Assembly (NCBI GenBank): GCA_018716725.1
Contig: DVJP01000077.1
Span: 1-64,000 of the forward strand
Source: Candidatus Merdivicinus excrementipullorum
GTDB lineage: Bacteria > Bacillota > Clostridia > Oscillospirales > Ruminococcaceae
Length of the DNA stretch: 64,000 nt
Direction of reading: 5' to 3'
Position numbers and translations under genes: made by a program. Below the pieces are notes generated by a model. The model had not been told where the DNA came from, did no database searches, and worked only from the letters and a program-made list of their open reading frames with translations. Of the stretch, positions 50,984 through 59,649 are shown piece by piece (within the stretch, counting starts at the first letter, position 1; each line of letters starts with the position of its first letter).

Positions 50984-51454
50984 TTACTTGCCGAAGTCCG
51001 GCTTCATAGAAAAACTCTGCCGGAACCACTGGCCCAGCCCGTTCCAGAAATCCCCAAACCTGCCGTCCGGCTGCTTTGCCGTCTGGGAAAGCTCGATCCG
51101 GCTCTTGGAATAGTCCTCGATCCACTGGCTGGACCGGCTTAAAAGCCCATCCCCCAAAAACATCCCGTTCCAAACAACCAAAGTCATCACTGCGGCTACG
51201 GCCACCCTGGAAAACCGGCTGAAAAATACCGCCCGGAGCCGGGACCGGATTTTATCAAAAACAGAGGGCGCCAGTTCCGCCGGGGGCGTTATCTGCACAT
51301 CGTCCGTCAGGACAAGGGCGTAGCGTTCCACGCAGGAATCGCAGAAATCCAAATGCTCCGACGCCTCCATGCGCTGTTCCTCGGTAAGCGTCCCGTCCAA
51401 CAGCCCCCCAAGGCCCTCTTCCGTCAGATGGCCCTCATAATCAAACAGCTTCAT
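50984..51454 (-). CDS. Anti-sigma factor with zinc-finger (ZAS) domain
   Basis: A 156-residue protein. Its N-terminal HLDFCDSC motif (HxxxCxxC) near residues 34-41 is the ZAS anti-sigma signature, and one TM segment (RVAVAAVMTLVVWNGMFLG near 88-106) anchors it, leaving about 50 residues outside. It should bind and inhibit the sigma factor encoded immediately upstream; the two genes overlap by four bases (ATGA), the usual arrangement. The signal that releases the sigma factor is unknown. Confidence 0.85.
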   Translation of the reverse strand: MKLFDYEGHLTEEGLGGLLDGTLTEEQRMEASEHLDFCDSCVERYALVLTDDVQITPPAELAPSVFDKIRSRLRAVFFSRFSRVAVAAVMTLVVWNGMFLGDGLLSRSSQWIEDYSKSRIELSQTAKQPDGRFGDFWNGLGQWFRQSFSMKPDFGK

Positions 51455-51960
51455 ACGGAAATCCCCCTTTCCATCAAAATAGTTTTCAGCTTCTTCCTGG
51501 CCCGGTAAAGCTGGGTTTCCACCGTTTTGGGCGGACGGTCCAGCAGCCGGGCGATTTCCGGCAAAGGCTTCTCTTCCAAAAAGTAGAGGACGGAAACCTT
51601 CCGGTAAGGCTCTTCCATCTCCCAGATGATCCGGGCGATAAGCAGCGCCGTATCCTTGGACACCGCCTCCTGTTCCGCGGATTTTTGGGTTTCCATAGGC
51701 AGCGCGTCCCACTGGTCGGTAGTGTCCACTTTCCGGTGGTAAGCGGACCTTAGGAAATCCTTGGCCTTATTGGAGGCGATCCGGATGAGCCAGGGCTTAT
51801 AATTGTCCCCCTGGTACTCGTCGATATGCTGATAAGCGGAAAGGAAGGTATCCTGGGTCAGGTTCTGCGCCTCCCCGTAATCCTTCACCAGCTGGTAGCA
51901 GACGGTAAAGACGAGCTTTTCGTATTGCAGGACAAACGCTTCAAAGTCTTTTTCCCTCAT
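51451..51960 (-). CDS. ECF RNA polymerase sigma factor
   Basis: A 169-residue sigma-70 family factor. Region 2 (EAFVLQYEKLVFTVCYQLV through DTFLSAYQHIDEYQGDN and LIRIASNKAKDFLR) and region 4 (PYRKVSVLYFLEEKPLPEIARLLDRPPKTVETQLYRARKKLK) are both clear; region 3 is absent as in ECF factors. I use the ATG at 51960; an in-frame GTG at 51975 with AAAGGCGG nearby is an alternative. It heads the operon with its anti-sigma factor and two membrane proteins. Confidence 0.92.
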   Translation of the reverse strand: MREKDFEAFVLQYEKLVFTVCYQLVKDYGEAQNLTQDTFLSAYQHIDEYQGDNYKPWLIRIASNKAKDFLRSAYHRKVDTTDQWDALPMETQKSAEQEAVSKDTALLIARIIWEMEEPYRKVSVLYFLEEKPLPEIARLLDRPPKTVETQLYRARKKLKTILMERGISV

Positions 51961-52077
51961 GCCCTTCTTCACCACCGCCTTTCATAAACCGCTTTCGATA
52001 ATGAGAACGGAGGAAACTCCTCTCTCCCCTTCAAAAAATTCATTTTCTTTTCTATTTTACCGGATTTTCGGATTTTG

Positions 52078-52345
52078 CGCAACCGGCGGGGAGGCCCCGC
52101 AGGCAAAGCCAGCAAGCTCGCTTGATGGCGCGGCGCGGCCGTGGTGCCGCGCGTTGGGTTTATGAACGGCGGGATGAACCGCCGTTTTCGGTGCAGATCC
52201 CCCGAAATATTCCGAACGGGACGTCGGGGACGCCGTCCCCTACATTCCTATCGAAATGTCCCGGGAAAATTTGTAGGGGCGGGCATTGCCCGCCCGCGAA
52301 TCAAACGAGACGTTTCAGAAAACCGGTAGGCGAACCCAGTTCGCC
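52078..52345. repeat. Intergenic repeat block between the sigma factor and sdaAB
   Basis: Modules in order: GGCGGGGAGGCCCCGC, the AGCAAGCTCGCTTGA module with GATGGCGCGGCG, the GCGGGATGAACCGCCG block with CCCCCGAAA, a GGGACG-type palindrome at about 52219-52243 with CCCCTAC, and two hairpins bordered by GTAGGGG or CCCCTAC: GGGCGGGC-ATT-GCCCGCCC (52277-52295) and GGCGAAC-CCA-GTTCGCC (52329-52345). The rest of 51961-52077 and 52346-52398 shows nothing further. Confidence 0.85.
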
Positions 52346-52398
52346 CCTACTGGATTTATCAAACCGGCGGAAAAAATCCATGATTTTTGCAAAAAACA

Positions 52399-52427
52399 TT
52401 GGAAAGACGGACAAACTATGATATAAT
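52399..52427 (+). promoter_or_regulatory. Promoter of the serine dehydratase operon
   Basis: TTGGAA (52399-52404), 17-bp spacer, TATAAT (52422-52427), about 55 bp before sdaAB. Confidence 0.75.
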
Positions 52428-52481
52428 GTCCTACGGGAAAGAACAACGCGCTCTTTTATTATTTTCGGAAAGGATGGTTTG

Positions 52482-53186
52482 ATGCCAGCTCCTTCATTAT
52501 TTGACATTATGGGGCCTGTTATGATCGGCCCTTCCAGCTCCCATACGGCGGGGGCCGCCCGCCTGGGCAAAATGGCTTACAAACTGGCAGGCGGCGACAT
52601 CCGCAAGGCCAAAATGTACCTGCACGGCTCCTTTGCCGCCACCTATCGGGGCCACGGCACTGATAAAGCCCTGCTGGCCGGGCTGTTAAATTTCAACCCC
52701 TCCGACGAACGGCTGAAAAATTCCTTCGCTATCGCCAAAGAAAAGGGCATTTCCTATGAATTTATCCCCACAGACTTGGGAGAAAACGTCCACCCCAACA
52801 CCGTGCGCTTTGTTATCACAACGGGGTCCGGCGAAACATTTGAAATTACCGGCTCCTCCATCGGCGGCGGCCAGGTGCTGGTCAGCGAGATCGACGGCAT
52901 GGAGGTGCGCTTTACCGGGGAACGGCCCATTATTATCACTGCCCACCGGGACACCCCCGGCGTCCTTTCCCACATTACCGCCCTTTTATATGAACGGGAC
53001 ATCAATATCGGGGACATGCGGGTGACCCGTTCCCGGGAGGACAAGAGCGCCCATATGTATGTAGAACTGGACAGTCTCTGCGGCCAGGACCTAACGGCGG
53101 CCATCCGCCAGATTCCCGGGATTATCCGGGTGAAGCTCCTGCTGCCCATTGATGAAACCGAATTCCCCGAAAGGAGCCGCCAATGA
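52482..53186 (+). CDS. sdaAB: L-serine ammonia-lyase, iron-sulfur-dependent, beta subunit
   Basis: A 234-residue subunit. The N-terminal domain carries DIMGPVMIGPSSSHTAGAARLGK near 8-30, the substrate-side serine/threonine motif of the family, and the C-terminal part from about 150 is an ACT-like regulatory domain (RPIIITAHRDTPGVLSHITALL). With the alpha subunit it deaminates serine to pyruvate and ammonia. The ATG at 52482 follows GGAAAGGATGG. The last four bases overlap sdaAA (ATGA). Confidence 0.95.
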   Translation: MPAPSLFDIMGPVMIGPSSSHTAGAARLGKMAYKLAGGDIRKAKMYLHGSFAATYRGHGTDKALLAGLLNFNPSDERLKNSFAIAKEKGISYEFIPTDLGENVHPNTVRFVITTGSGETFEITGSSIGGGQVLVSEIDGMEVRFTGERPIIITAHRDTPGVLSHITALLYERDINIGDMRVTRSREDKSAHMYVELDSLCGQDLTAAIRQIPGIIRVKLLLPIDETEFPERSRQ

Positions 53187-54058
53187 ACGCAGAAGAAATC
53201 CTCAAAGCCTGTGAAAAAGACGGGCTTTCCCTCAGCGAATACGCTGTGAAAAACGAGTCCGAATCCACGGGGCTTGACCCGGATACCATCCGCGCCCGGT
53301 TTGAGCGGATGCTGGAGGTTATGGAAAAATCCGCCCTGACCGCCCGCCAGGAGCCGGTGCGCTCTGTCAGCGGCCTCACCGGCGGCGACGCCTATCAATA
53401 CGAACAGTACCGGGCGGCAGGAAGCTCCATTTTAGGGGAAACCCTTTCCCTGGCCACGGCCTGCGCATTGTCCTGCTCGGAGGTAAACGCCTCCATGGGC
53501 CGGATCGTGGCCTGCCCCACCGCCGGTTCCTGCGGCATCGTCCCGGCGGCGGTGCTGGCGGTGGCCAAAACCCGGGGCATTTCCCGGGAAAAGCAGGTGG
53601 ACGCCCTGCTCTGCGCCGGATTAGTGGGGCAGATTATCGGGGAACACGCCTGTTTGGCCGGGGCCCAGGGAGGATGCCAGGCGGAATGCGGTTCCGCATC
53701 GGCAATGGCAGCGGCGGCCGTGGTGGAGATGCTGGACGGCACGCCGGAGCAGTCCTTCCACGGGGCGGCTATGGCCATCAAAAATATCCTGGGCCTGGTC
53801 TGCGACCCGGTGGCGGGCTTAGTGGAAATCCCCTGCATCAAGCGCAACGCCGGGGGCGTGGCCGGGGCCTTGCTGGCGGCGGATTTGGCCCTGGCCGGGG
53901 TCAAAAGCCGCATCCCCTTTGACGACACTGTGGAAGCCATGAACCGGGTGGGCAAGCAGCTGCCCTCTTCTTTGCGGGAAACTGCGGCAGGGGGCCTCGC
54001 CACCACGAAAGCCGGCCTGGAAATGGCAAAAGCCATCGCTAAAGATTCCCAGGCTTAA
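53183..54058 (+). CDS. sdaAA: L-serine ammonia-lyase, iron-sulfur-dependent, alpha subunit
   Basis: A 291-residue catalytic subunit. The cluster cysteines are seen in [17 protein letters not shown] near 112, [15 protein letters not shown] near 165 and [18 protein letters not shown] near 207, the family's expected set for a [4Fe-4S] centre that activates serine. It is translationally coupled to the beta subunit. In anaerobes it feeds serine into pyruvate metabolism and is oxygen-sensitive. Confidence 0.95.
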   Translation: MNAEEILKACEKDGLSLSEYAVKNESESTGLDPDTIRARFERMLEVMEKSALTARQEPVRSVSGLTGGDAYQYEQYRAAGSSILGETLSLATACALSCSEVNASMGRIVACPTAGSCGIVPAAVLAVAKTRGISREKQVDALLCAGLVGQIIGEHACLAGAQGGCQAECGSASAMAAAAVVEMLDGTPEQSFHGAAMAIKNILGLVCDPVAGLVEIPCIKRNAGGVAGALLAADLALAGVKSRIPFDDTVEAMNRVGKQLPSSLRETAAGGLATTKAGLEMAKAIAKDSQA

Positions 54059-54077
54059 ACGGATTCACCGGAACCTA

Positions 54078-54106
54078 TTGACGAATCTGAAAAAAAGGGG
54101 TAAAAT
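54078..54106 (+). promoter_or_regulatory. Promoter of asnS
   Basis: TTGACG (54078-54083), 17-bp spacer, TAAAAT (54101-54106), leaving a leader of about 30 bases before the ATG, too short for a T-box. Confidence 0.75.
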
Positions 54107-54140
54107 AACCTTATATCTATCTTTTGAGGAGGTAAACGAC

Positions 54141-55535
54141 ATGGTTCGTACCGAAATTGCCGCGCTGCACCGGGATTTTTCCCATCTGGCGGGGCAGACT
54201 GTCACCGTTTGCGGCTGGGTGAAAACCATCCGCGATTCCAAAGCCCTTGGGTTTATTGAGTTAAATGACGGCAGCTGCTTTAAGAATTTGCAGGTTGTCT
54301 TTGAGGATTCCAAGGTATCTAATTTTAAAGAGGTGACAAAGTTTAATGTCGGTTCGGCAATCATTGTCACCGGTGAAGTAGTCCTCACTCCCCAGGCCAA
54401 GCAGCCTTATGAGATCCACGCTTCCGAAATCCTGCTGGAAGGCGCTTCTACCCCGGATTACCCTCTCCAGAAAAAACGCCACACTCTGGAATACCTGCGC
54501 ACCATCGCCCATCTGCGGCCCCGCACCAACACCTTCCAGGCTGTGTTCCGGGTTCGTTCCGTCTGCGCTTACGCCATCCACAAATTCTTTAACGAACGGG
54601 GCTTCGCCTATGTCCACACGCCCCTGATTACCGGTTCCGACTGCGAGGGCGCCGGCGAAATGTTCCGGGTCACCACCCTGGACCCCAAGAACCCGCCTCT
54701 TACCGAGGATGGAGAAGTGGATTTCTCCCAGGACTTCTTCGGCAAGGAAACGAACCTCACTGTTTCCGGACAGCTGGAAGCCGAGTGCATGGCTATGGCT
54801 CTGGGCAACGTTTACACCTTCGGCCCCACTTTCCGGGCGGAAAAATCCTACACTGCCCGCCACGCCGCGGAATTCTGGATGGTGGAACCGGAAATGGCTT
54901 TCGCCGACTTAAACGACGACATGCGGGTGGCCCAGGACATGATCCAGTATGTCATCCGGTACGTTTTGGAAAATTGCCCTGACGAAATGGCCTTTTTTAA
55001 CAATTTCTACGACAAGGGCCTGGTGGAACGCCTGAACGCTTTGGTCAACGCCGAATTCGGCCATGTCACCTACACTGAAGCCATCAAGCTGCTGGAACCC
55101 CACAACGACCAGTTCGACTACAAGGTGTTCTGGGGCTGCGATTTGCAGACGGAGCATGAACGCTGCCTGACCGAGCAGATTTTCCACAAACCGGTTTTCG
55201 TCACCGATTATCCCCGGGAGATCAAGGCGTTTTACATGCGCCTAAACGACGACGGCAAGACTGTTGCGGCTATGGATATGCTGGTTCCCGGCATTGGCGA
55301 ACTGATTGGCGGCAGCCAGCGTGAGGAACGGCTGGATGTGCTGATGCAGAGCCTGGAATACTTCAAGCTGAACCCGGAGGATTACTCCTGGTATCTGGAT
55401 CTGCGGCGTTACGGCGGCGTTACCCACAGCGGCTTTGGTCTGGGCTTCGAGCGTTTGGTTATGTACCTCACCGGCGTTTCCAACATCCGGGACGTCCTTC
55501 CCTTCCCCCGCACCACCGGTTCCGCCGAATTCTAG
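54141..55535 (+). CDS. asnS: Asparaginyl-tRNA synthetase
   Basis: A 464-residue class IIb aminoacyl-tRNA synthetase. An N-terminal OB-fold anticodon-binding domain ([21 protein letters not shown]) is followed by the catalytic core: motif 2 region [21 protein letters not shown] near 233 and motif 3 [20 protein letters not shown] near 436. The unusual GGxR-type RYGGVTHSG loop and AsnS length favour asparagine over aspartate. The ATG at 54141 follows GAGGAGG. The stop TAG is part of CTAGCGG, the first module of a composite repeat. Confidence 0.96.
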   Translation: MVRTEIAALHRDFSHLAGQTVTVCGWVKTIRDSKALGFIELNDGSCFKNLQVVFEDSKVSNFKEVTKFNVGSAIIVTGEVVLTPQAKQPYEIHASEILLEGASTPDYPLQKKRHTLEYLRTIAHLRPRTNTFQAVFRVRSVCAYAIHKFFNERGFAYVHTPLITGSDCEGAGEMFRVTTLDPKNPPLTEDGEVDFSQDFFGKETNLTVSGQLEAECMAMALGNVYTFGPTFRAEKSYTARHAAEFWMVEPEMAFADLNDDMRVAQDMIQYVIRYVLENCPDEMAFFNNFYDKGLVERLNALVNAEFGHVTYTEAIKLLEPHNDQFDYKVFWGCDLQTEHERCLTEQIFHKPVFVTDYPREIKAFYMRLNDDGKTVAAMDMLVPGIGELIGGSQREERLDVLMQSLEYFKLNPEDYSWYLDLRRYGGVTHSGFGLGFERLVMYLTGVSNIRDVLPFPRTTGSAEF

Positions 55536-55982
55536 CGGGCGGGGTAACCCCGCTGTTGATTCGGCGCGGCCGCACAGCCTCACACCACCCGCTAGACGGC
55601 GAAGATTTTCGCCGCGAAATATAAATTCGCCGTATAGGGAGGATTCCACTTTCTTCCGGTAGAAACAAGAAAAGTTTTACTCGATTTTTTTCAAAAAATC
55701 GTGGGTGTCCAGAGGGCAAAGCCCTCGGCCGTTTCCCGCAGGAAACGGAATCCCCAAGATAAATAAAGATCAGGAAAGGTTCGGGAAACCCTATCAAGGG
55801 GTTTTCTGAACGGCTGAAAGCCGTCCGACCGTACCCGAAGTGTTCTCTGGCCAACAATCCAGTGAATTGTTGGCCATGGTAGCCCGTACCAAACATGCCG
55901 GGCGACCAATGGTTGCCCCTACAATTTTCCCGGTTTTTCCGAACGGGAAACTCATCCACTACATTTTTAAATGAACAGGGGA
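55533..55982 (+). repeat. Composite 3'-end repeat, most complete copy, starting at the asnS stop
   Basis: Module order: TAGCGGGCGGGGTAACCCCG hairpin, GATTCGGCGCGG, a CCGCTAGACGGCGAAG / CTTCGCC-type hairpin, AATTCGCCGTATAGG, ATTCCACTTTCT, AAGAAAAGTTTTACTCGAT, hairpin CGATTTTTTTCAAAAAATCG, GTGTCC, hairpin GAGGGCAAAGCCCTC, hairpin CCGTTTCCCGCAGGAAACGG then AAT, AAAGATCAGGA, AACCCTATC, an 11-bp perfect hairpin TGGCCAACAAT / ATTGTTGGCCA (55848-55876), and GGGCGACC-AAT-GGTTGCCC (55900-55918) with CCCCTAC. No gene is visible from 55536 to 56082. Confidence 0.88.
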
Positions 55983-56082
55983 CGGTGAAAATACCGTCCC
56001 CTCGTTTTTGTAAACCCAGTCGAATTCCCCGAAACGTTGCGATTCATTTCGGGGATTCTGTACCGAAAACGGCGGTTCGCCG
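55975..56082. repeat. Repeat modules facing the glycerol dehydrogenase gene
   Basis: A GGGGACGGT / ACCGTCCCC palindrome near 55979-56003 (cousin of one at 2493-2521), then ATTTCGGGGA, GTACCGAAAACGGCGG, the mirror of the block after argF and the GH78-type gene. It ends at the glycerol dehydrogenase stop codon. Confidence 0.75.
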
Positions 56083-57192
56083 TCAGCAGCAGTCTTCCGC
56101 CCCTTTATAGAACCGGCCGATCTCATCCGCCGCCAGAATGGCGTCATAGACCTTTTCCGGGCTGACCGGGAAGGGCAGATGACCCATAGTGTCCGTTTCC
56201 GCGCAGGCAAGGCGCGCCGCTTCCATCAGCTGCTCTGGTTTCGGCTCATGAAGCCCCAAATCGCAAAGAGTGGTGGGAAGCCCCATTTCCACGCAGAAAT
56301 TCACCACTTCCTCCAGCTCCTCCACCGGGGCGTTTTCCAAAACCAGCTGGACGATGGTGCCGAAGGCTACCTTCTCCCCGTGGTAAAGCTTGTGGGTTTC
56401 CGGAATCGCCGTCAGGCCGTTGTGGATAGCGTGGGCCGCGGCCAGACCGCCGCTTTCAAAACCAACGCCGCTTAAATAGGTGTTGGCTTCAATGATATTT
56501 TCCACCGCCTGGGTGCAGGCTCCCCGTTCCACAGCAAGCTTCGCCTTCAGGCCGTCCGCCATCAAGGTGTCATAGCAGAGTCTTGCCAGCTGCATAGCCG
56601 CCAGGGAAACTGTGCCGCCCACGCAGTTTTCCGCGCCAGAAGCCTTGCAGGCCCTTGCCTCAAAATAAGTGGCCAGGGCGTCCCCCATGCCGGACACCAA
56701 AAGGCGGGCCGGGGCGGCGGCGATGATCTCGGTGTCAACCAAAACGATATCCGGATTGGCAGTCAGGTAAAGATAGCGCTCAAACACGCCCTCATCGGAA
56801 TAAATCACCGAAAGGGCGGAGCAGGGCGCGTCGGTGGAGGCGATGGTGGGGACGATGACCACCGGGACTTGGGCGTAATAAGCCGCCGCTTTGGCGGTAT
56901 CGTGGATTTTGCCGCCGCCGACGCCAACTATGACGTCGCAGCCGGAGGAAGTAAACTTTTCCACAATCCGGTTGATTTCGTTCATGGAGCACTCGCCGTT
57001 AAAGTCCTCGTACACCACCGTCGTGTCCGTCCCCTGGATGCCGGCGGCGATTTTCGCCTTAACTCGTTCCCGGCCCAGGACGCTGGCTAGAATAAACAGG
57101 CGTTTGCCCAGTTTTTCCGTGTGCACGCTGATTCTCTCCAGTTCTCCCCTGCCCTGGATATACCGGCTGGGGCTTGCAATGATATTGGCCAT
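56083..57192 (-). CDS. gldA: Glycerol dehydrogenase
   Basis: A 369-residue iron/zinc alcohol dehydrogenase of the GldA group, oxidising glycerol to dihydroxyacetone with NAD+. The cofactor motif VIVGVGGGKIHDTAKAAAYY is near 87-106, VPTIASTDAPCSALSVIY near 115, the metal aspartate in GMGDALATYFEARAC near 169, and the metal histidines in AAHAIHNGLTAI and YHGEKVAFGTI near 250-275. The ATG at 57192 follows AAAGGAAG; an in-frame TTG directly before it is ignored. It is divergent from the GH78-type gene. Confidence 0.92.
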   Translation of the reverse strand: MANIIASPSRYIQGRGELERISVHTEKLGKRLFILASVLGRERVKAKIAAGIQGTDTTVVYEDFNGECSMNEINRIVEKFTSSGCDVIVGVGGGKIHDTAKAAAYYAQVPVVIVPTIASTDAPCSALSVIYSDEGVFERYLYLTANPDIVLVDTEIIAAAPARLLVSGMGDALATYFEARACKASGAENCVGGTVSLAAMQLARLCYDTLMADGLKAKLAVERGACTQAVENIIEANTYLSGVGFESGGLAAAHAIHNGLTAIPETHKLYHGEKVAFGTIVQLVLENAPVEELEEVVNFCVEMGLPTTLCDLGLHEPKPEQLMEAARLACAETDTMGHLPFPVSPEKVYDAILAADEIGRFYKGAEDCC

Positions 57193-57319
57193 CAAAACGA
57201 CTTCCTTTCATTTTACGGATTATTCTTATGATACCTTCCTTTGCCGGGAAAATCCACCGGCATTTTGTAAATTCTCGGCCAAGCCGGAAAAAAGCCCAAA
57301 AAATCGTGAAGTTTTCCCA

Positions 57320-57348
57320 TTTACAAGACGGCCCCCGCCTGTTATAAT
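57320..57348 (+). promoter_or_regulatory. Promoter of the GH78-type gene
   Basis: TTTACA (57320-57325), 17-bp spacer, TATAAT (57343-57348), about 40 bp before the ATG. Confidence 0.75.
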
Positions 57349-57390
57349 CAAACTGTCTAATTTTTTGTGACATACAGGAGGATTTTTGCC

Positions 57391-59649
57391 ATGTTTCAGC
57401 ATGCACGTTGGATTTGGCGGGAAGATGGCGCTGTTCCAAACAGCGTGAGCCGTTTCCGCGCCGTGTTTTCCCTGGACGCGCCGCCAGTTTCCTGTGAAAT
57501 CGCCGTATCCGCCCACCATTTTTACCGGCTTTGGGTCAACGGTTCCCAGGTGGGAGGCCTGTGCTCCCCCGCTCCCTCCAATTTCCAGGCCCGGAAGCTG
57601 TACCTGACTTACGAAATCGGCAGCCTGCTGAAGCCCGGGGAAAACGTCCTGGCTTTTGAGGTGCTTTACTTAGGCGGAGACGGGCAAAACCGCACCAAAG
57701 GGTGCCCCTGCTTGATTTTCGAGGCAGAGGGACAAACGGAAACCGGCAGTTTCTGCGTGGCTTCCGGCGCTGGATGCCGTTCCTCCGGCGTCAGCGCCTA
57801 TCTGCCGGTCATGCCCCTGCGGGAACGCCGGGGCATGACCGGCTCCACCTGCTATGACCGAAGCCGGGAAGAGGAAGGCTGGAAGCTGCCTGGGTTCGAC
57901 GATTCCTCCTGGGACTGCACCGTCCTTTCCGCAGCCAACCTGCTGGTTCCGGAATTAAGCCCCCAGGAAATCCCGGAGGGAGCGGTATCCCGGCACTGGG
58001 TTCCCAAGAAAATCCATGAGGAGCCGGGTTTTGCCCTGTATGATGCCGGGGAAGTCCTTACGGGGTTTGTCAAAGCGACCCTCAAAGGCAAAAAAGGCGC
58101 AAGGCTGCGGCTGCGCTACGGCGAACTGCTGGAAGGGGCCAGGAAAACCTGGAAGGATTACAAGGAGCCTCACCCTCCCACAGCCATGCGGGTGGAGCAC
58201 GGCGCAGTCAACGATGCGACGGAGTATTATTTGGACGATTACATTGTCCAGGGGACAGGTGAAGAAACCTGGGCGGAGTGCTTTACATATAAAGCTTTCC
58301 GGTATTTTGAGCTGTCCGGAACGGAGGACTGCGAAATCTTAGGGGTGGAAGTCTGCAAAACCGGCACCGACGCTCCGTGCCTGGGAGGGTTCTCCTGCGA
58401 TGACCCGGTTTTAAACGCTATGGCGCAAGCCTGTATCAACACCCAGAAAAACAACATCATGGGCCTTTTGGTGGACTGCCCCCACCGGGAACAGGCGGAA
58501 TATTTAGGGGACAGCCTAATGCAGTCCAGACTCCTCTGCTACAACTTCCCCGACGCCCGCACCCTTCTGCGGAAGGTTTTGCAGGATTTCGCAGACACCC
58601 AGCTCCATGAGGGGGATTTCCCCTTTATCGCGCCGGTGGACTGGGAGCCGGGCAGCATGTTCATGCTGAAAATGCCGGAATACGACCTGCTTTATCCGGA
58701 AATCCTCTGGGAAATCTGGAAATTCTACGGCGACTGGGACGCTTTGGAGCGGTTCTACCCCACTGCCGCCAAAACAGCCGCCTGCTATCTGGCGCGAAGG
58801 GACCAAAACGGGCTGATTCCCAATGACAGGACTGCCGTTATGCATATTTCCGACTGGCCGTACCCCAATATCGATGAGGATGGGGACGCCCTGTTTGTGG
58901 AAAACGTATACGCCCTGAAGGGTTTGAAACGGCTGGCGGAAATCGCCGCCCTCCTAAACCGCAAGGACGACCATGACTACTGGCTGGCGGAGAAAAACCG
59001 CACGGCCCGTGACATCCGGCGGGCCTTCTTTGATGAAAAGGAAGGGCTTTTTAGGGATACGCCGGTTTCGGAGAAGCATCATCCGGGGGTCAACACCCTG
59101 GCGGTGGAAGCCGGTTTGTTCCGGCCGGGAGAACTGCCTCGGGCTATTGATTACCTGGCCAAAACCCCTATGGAGACACGGGTTATCCTTTCCTGGAACT
59201 ATCTGAAGGCGCTGTTTGAGAACGGCCACGCACAGAAAGCCTTTGAACTGATTTCTGACCCGACCGCCCGCTGGGGCTTGATGATAGCGGAAGGCTCCAA
59301 GACCATTTGGGAGGGCTTTGAGGACATTGAATCCCACTCCCACGCCTGGAACTGCTATCCCCTGCGGCTTTTGCAGGAGTATATAGCCGGGGTTCGCTGT
59401 ATGGAGCCGGGATTTACGGAAGTGGAGATCGCGCCTTTCTTCCCGGAGGGGATGTTTGAATTTTCCGCACAGGTGTGCGCCGCCGGCGGCGTCATTGAGG
59501 TGCAGGGCTGGAAGAGCGGCGACGGCGCAAAATTCCAGGTGGAGCTGCCCGAAGGGGTTTCCGGCGTGTTCCGCTACGGCGACGCGGAAGAAATCCTGGC
59601 GGAGGGTTCCAACGAAATCAACGTTTTCGGAACAGGTTCCCCGGAATGA
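57391..59649 (+). CDS. Alpha-L-rhamnosidase-like glycoside hydrolase (GH78 type)
   Basis: A 752-residue cytosolic enzyme without signal peptide. Beta-sandwich domains fill the first 340 residues (FYRLWVNGSQVGG; SWDCTVLSAANLLVPEL); the six-hairpin catalytic domain begins near 345 with MGLLVDCPHREQAEYLGDSL, the GH78 acidic motif, and includes SWNYLKALFENG and SKTIWEGFEDIESHSHAWN near 640-655. The start at 57391 follows AGGAGG. The last residues (NVFGTGSPE and stop) are encoded by a stretch matching the TTTTCGGCACAGGTTCCCCG repeat module, so the native tail may have been replaced. Confidence 0.88.
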   Translation: MFQHARWIWREDGAVPNSVSRFRAVFSLDAPPVSCEIAVSAHHFYRLWVNGSQVGGLCSPAPSNFQARKLYLTYEIGSLLKPGENVLAFEVLYLGGDGQNRTKGCPCLIFEAEGQTETGSFCVASGAGCRSSGVSAYLPVMPLRERRGMTGSTCYDRSREEEGWKLPGFDDSSWDCTVLSAANLLVPELSPQEIPEGAVSRHWVPKKIHEEPGFALYDAGEVLTGFVKATLKGKKGARLRLRYGELLEGARKTWKDYKEPHPPTAMRVEHGAVNDATEYYLDDYIVQGTGEETWAECFTYKAFRYFELSGTEDCEILGVEVCKTGTDAPCLGGFSCDDPVLNAMAQACINTQKNNIMGLLVDCPHREQAEYLGDSLMQSRLLCYNFPDARTLLRKVLQDFADTQLHEGDFPFIAPVDWEPGSMFMLKMPEYDLLYPEILWEIWKFYGDWDALERFYPTAAKTAACYLARRDQNGLIPNDRTAVMHISDWPYPNIDEDGDALFVENVYALKGLKRLAEIAALLNRKDDHDYWLAEKNRTARDIRRAFFDEKEGLFRDTPVSEKHHPGVNTLAVEAGLFRPGELPRAIDYLAKTPMETRVILSWNYLKALFENGHAQKAFELISDPTARWGLMIAEGSKTIWEGFEDIESHSHAWNCYPLRLLQEYIAGVRCMEPGFTEVEIAPFFPEGMFEFSAQVCAAGGVIEVQGWKSGDGAKFQVELPEGVSGVFRYGDAEEILAEGSNEINVFGTGSPE

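Noticed and set aside
54107-54140. T-box leader in front of asnS
   Set aside because: The leader between promoter and start is only about 30 bases and contains no T-box sequence.
55533-56082. Possible insertion sequence or its remnant
   Set aside because: No transposase fragment and no terminal inverted repeats with target duplication could be seen; only hairpin modules.
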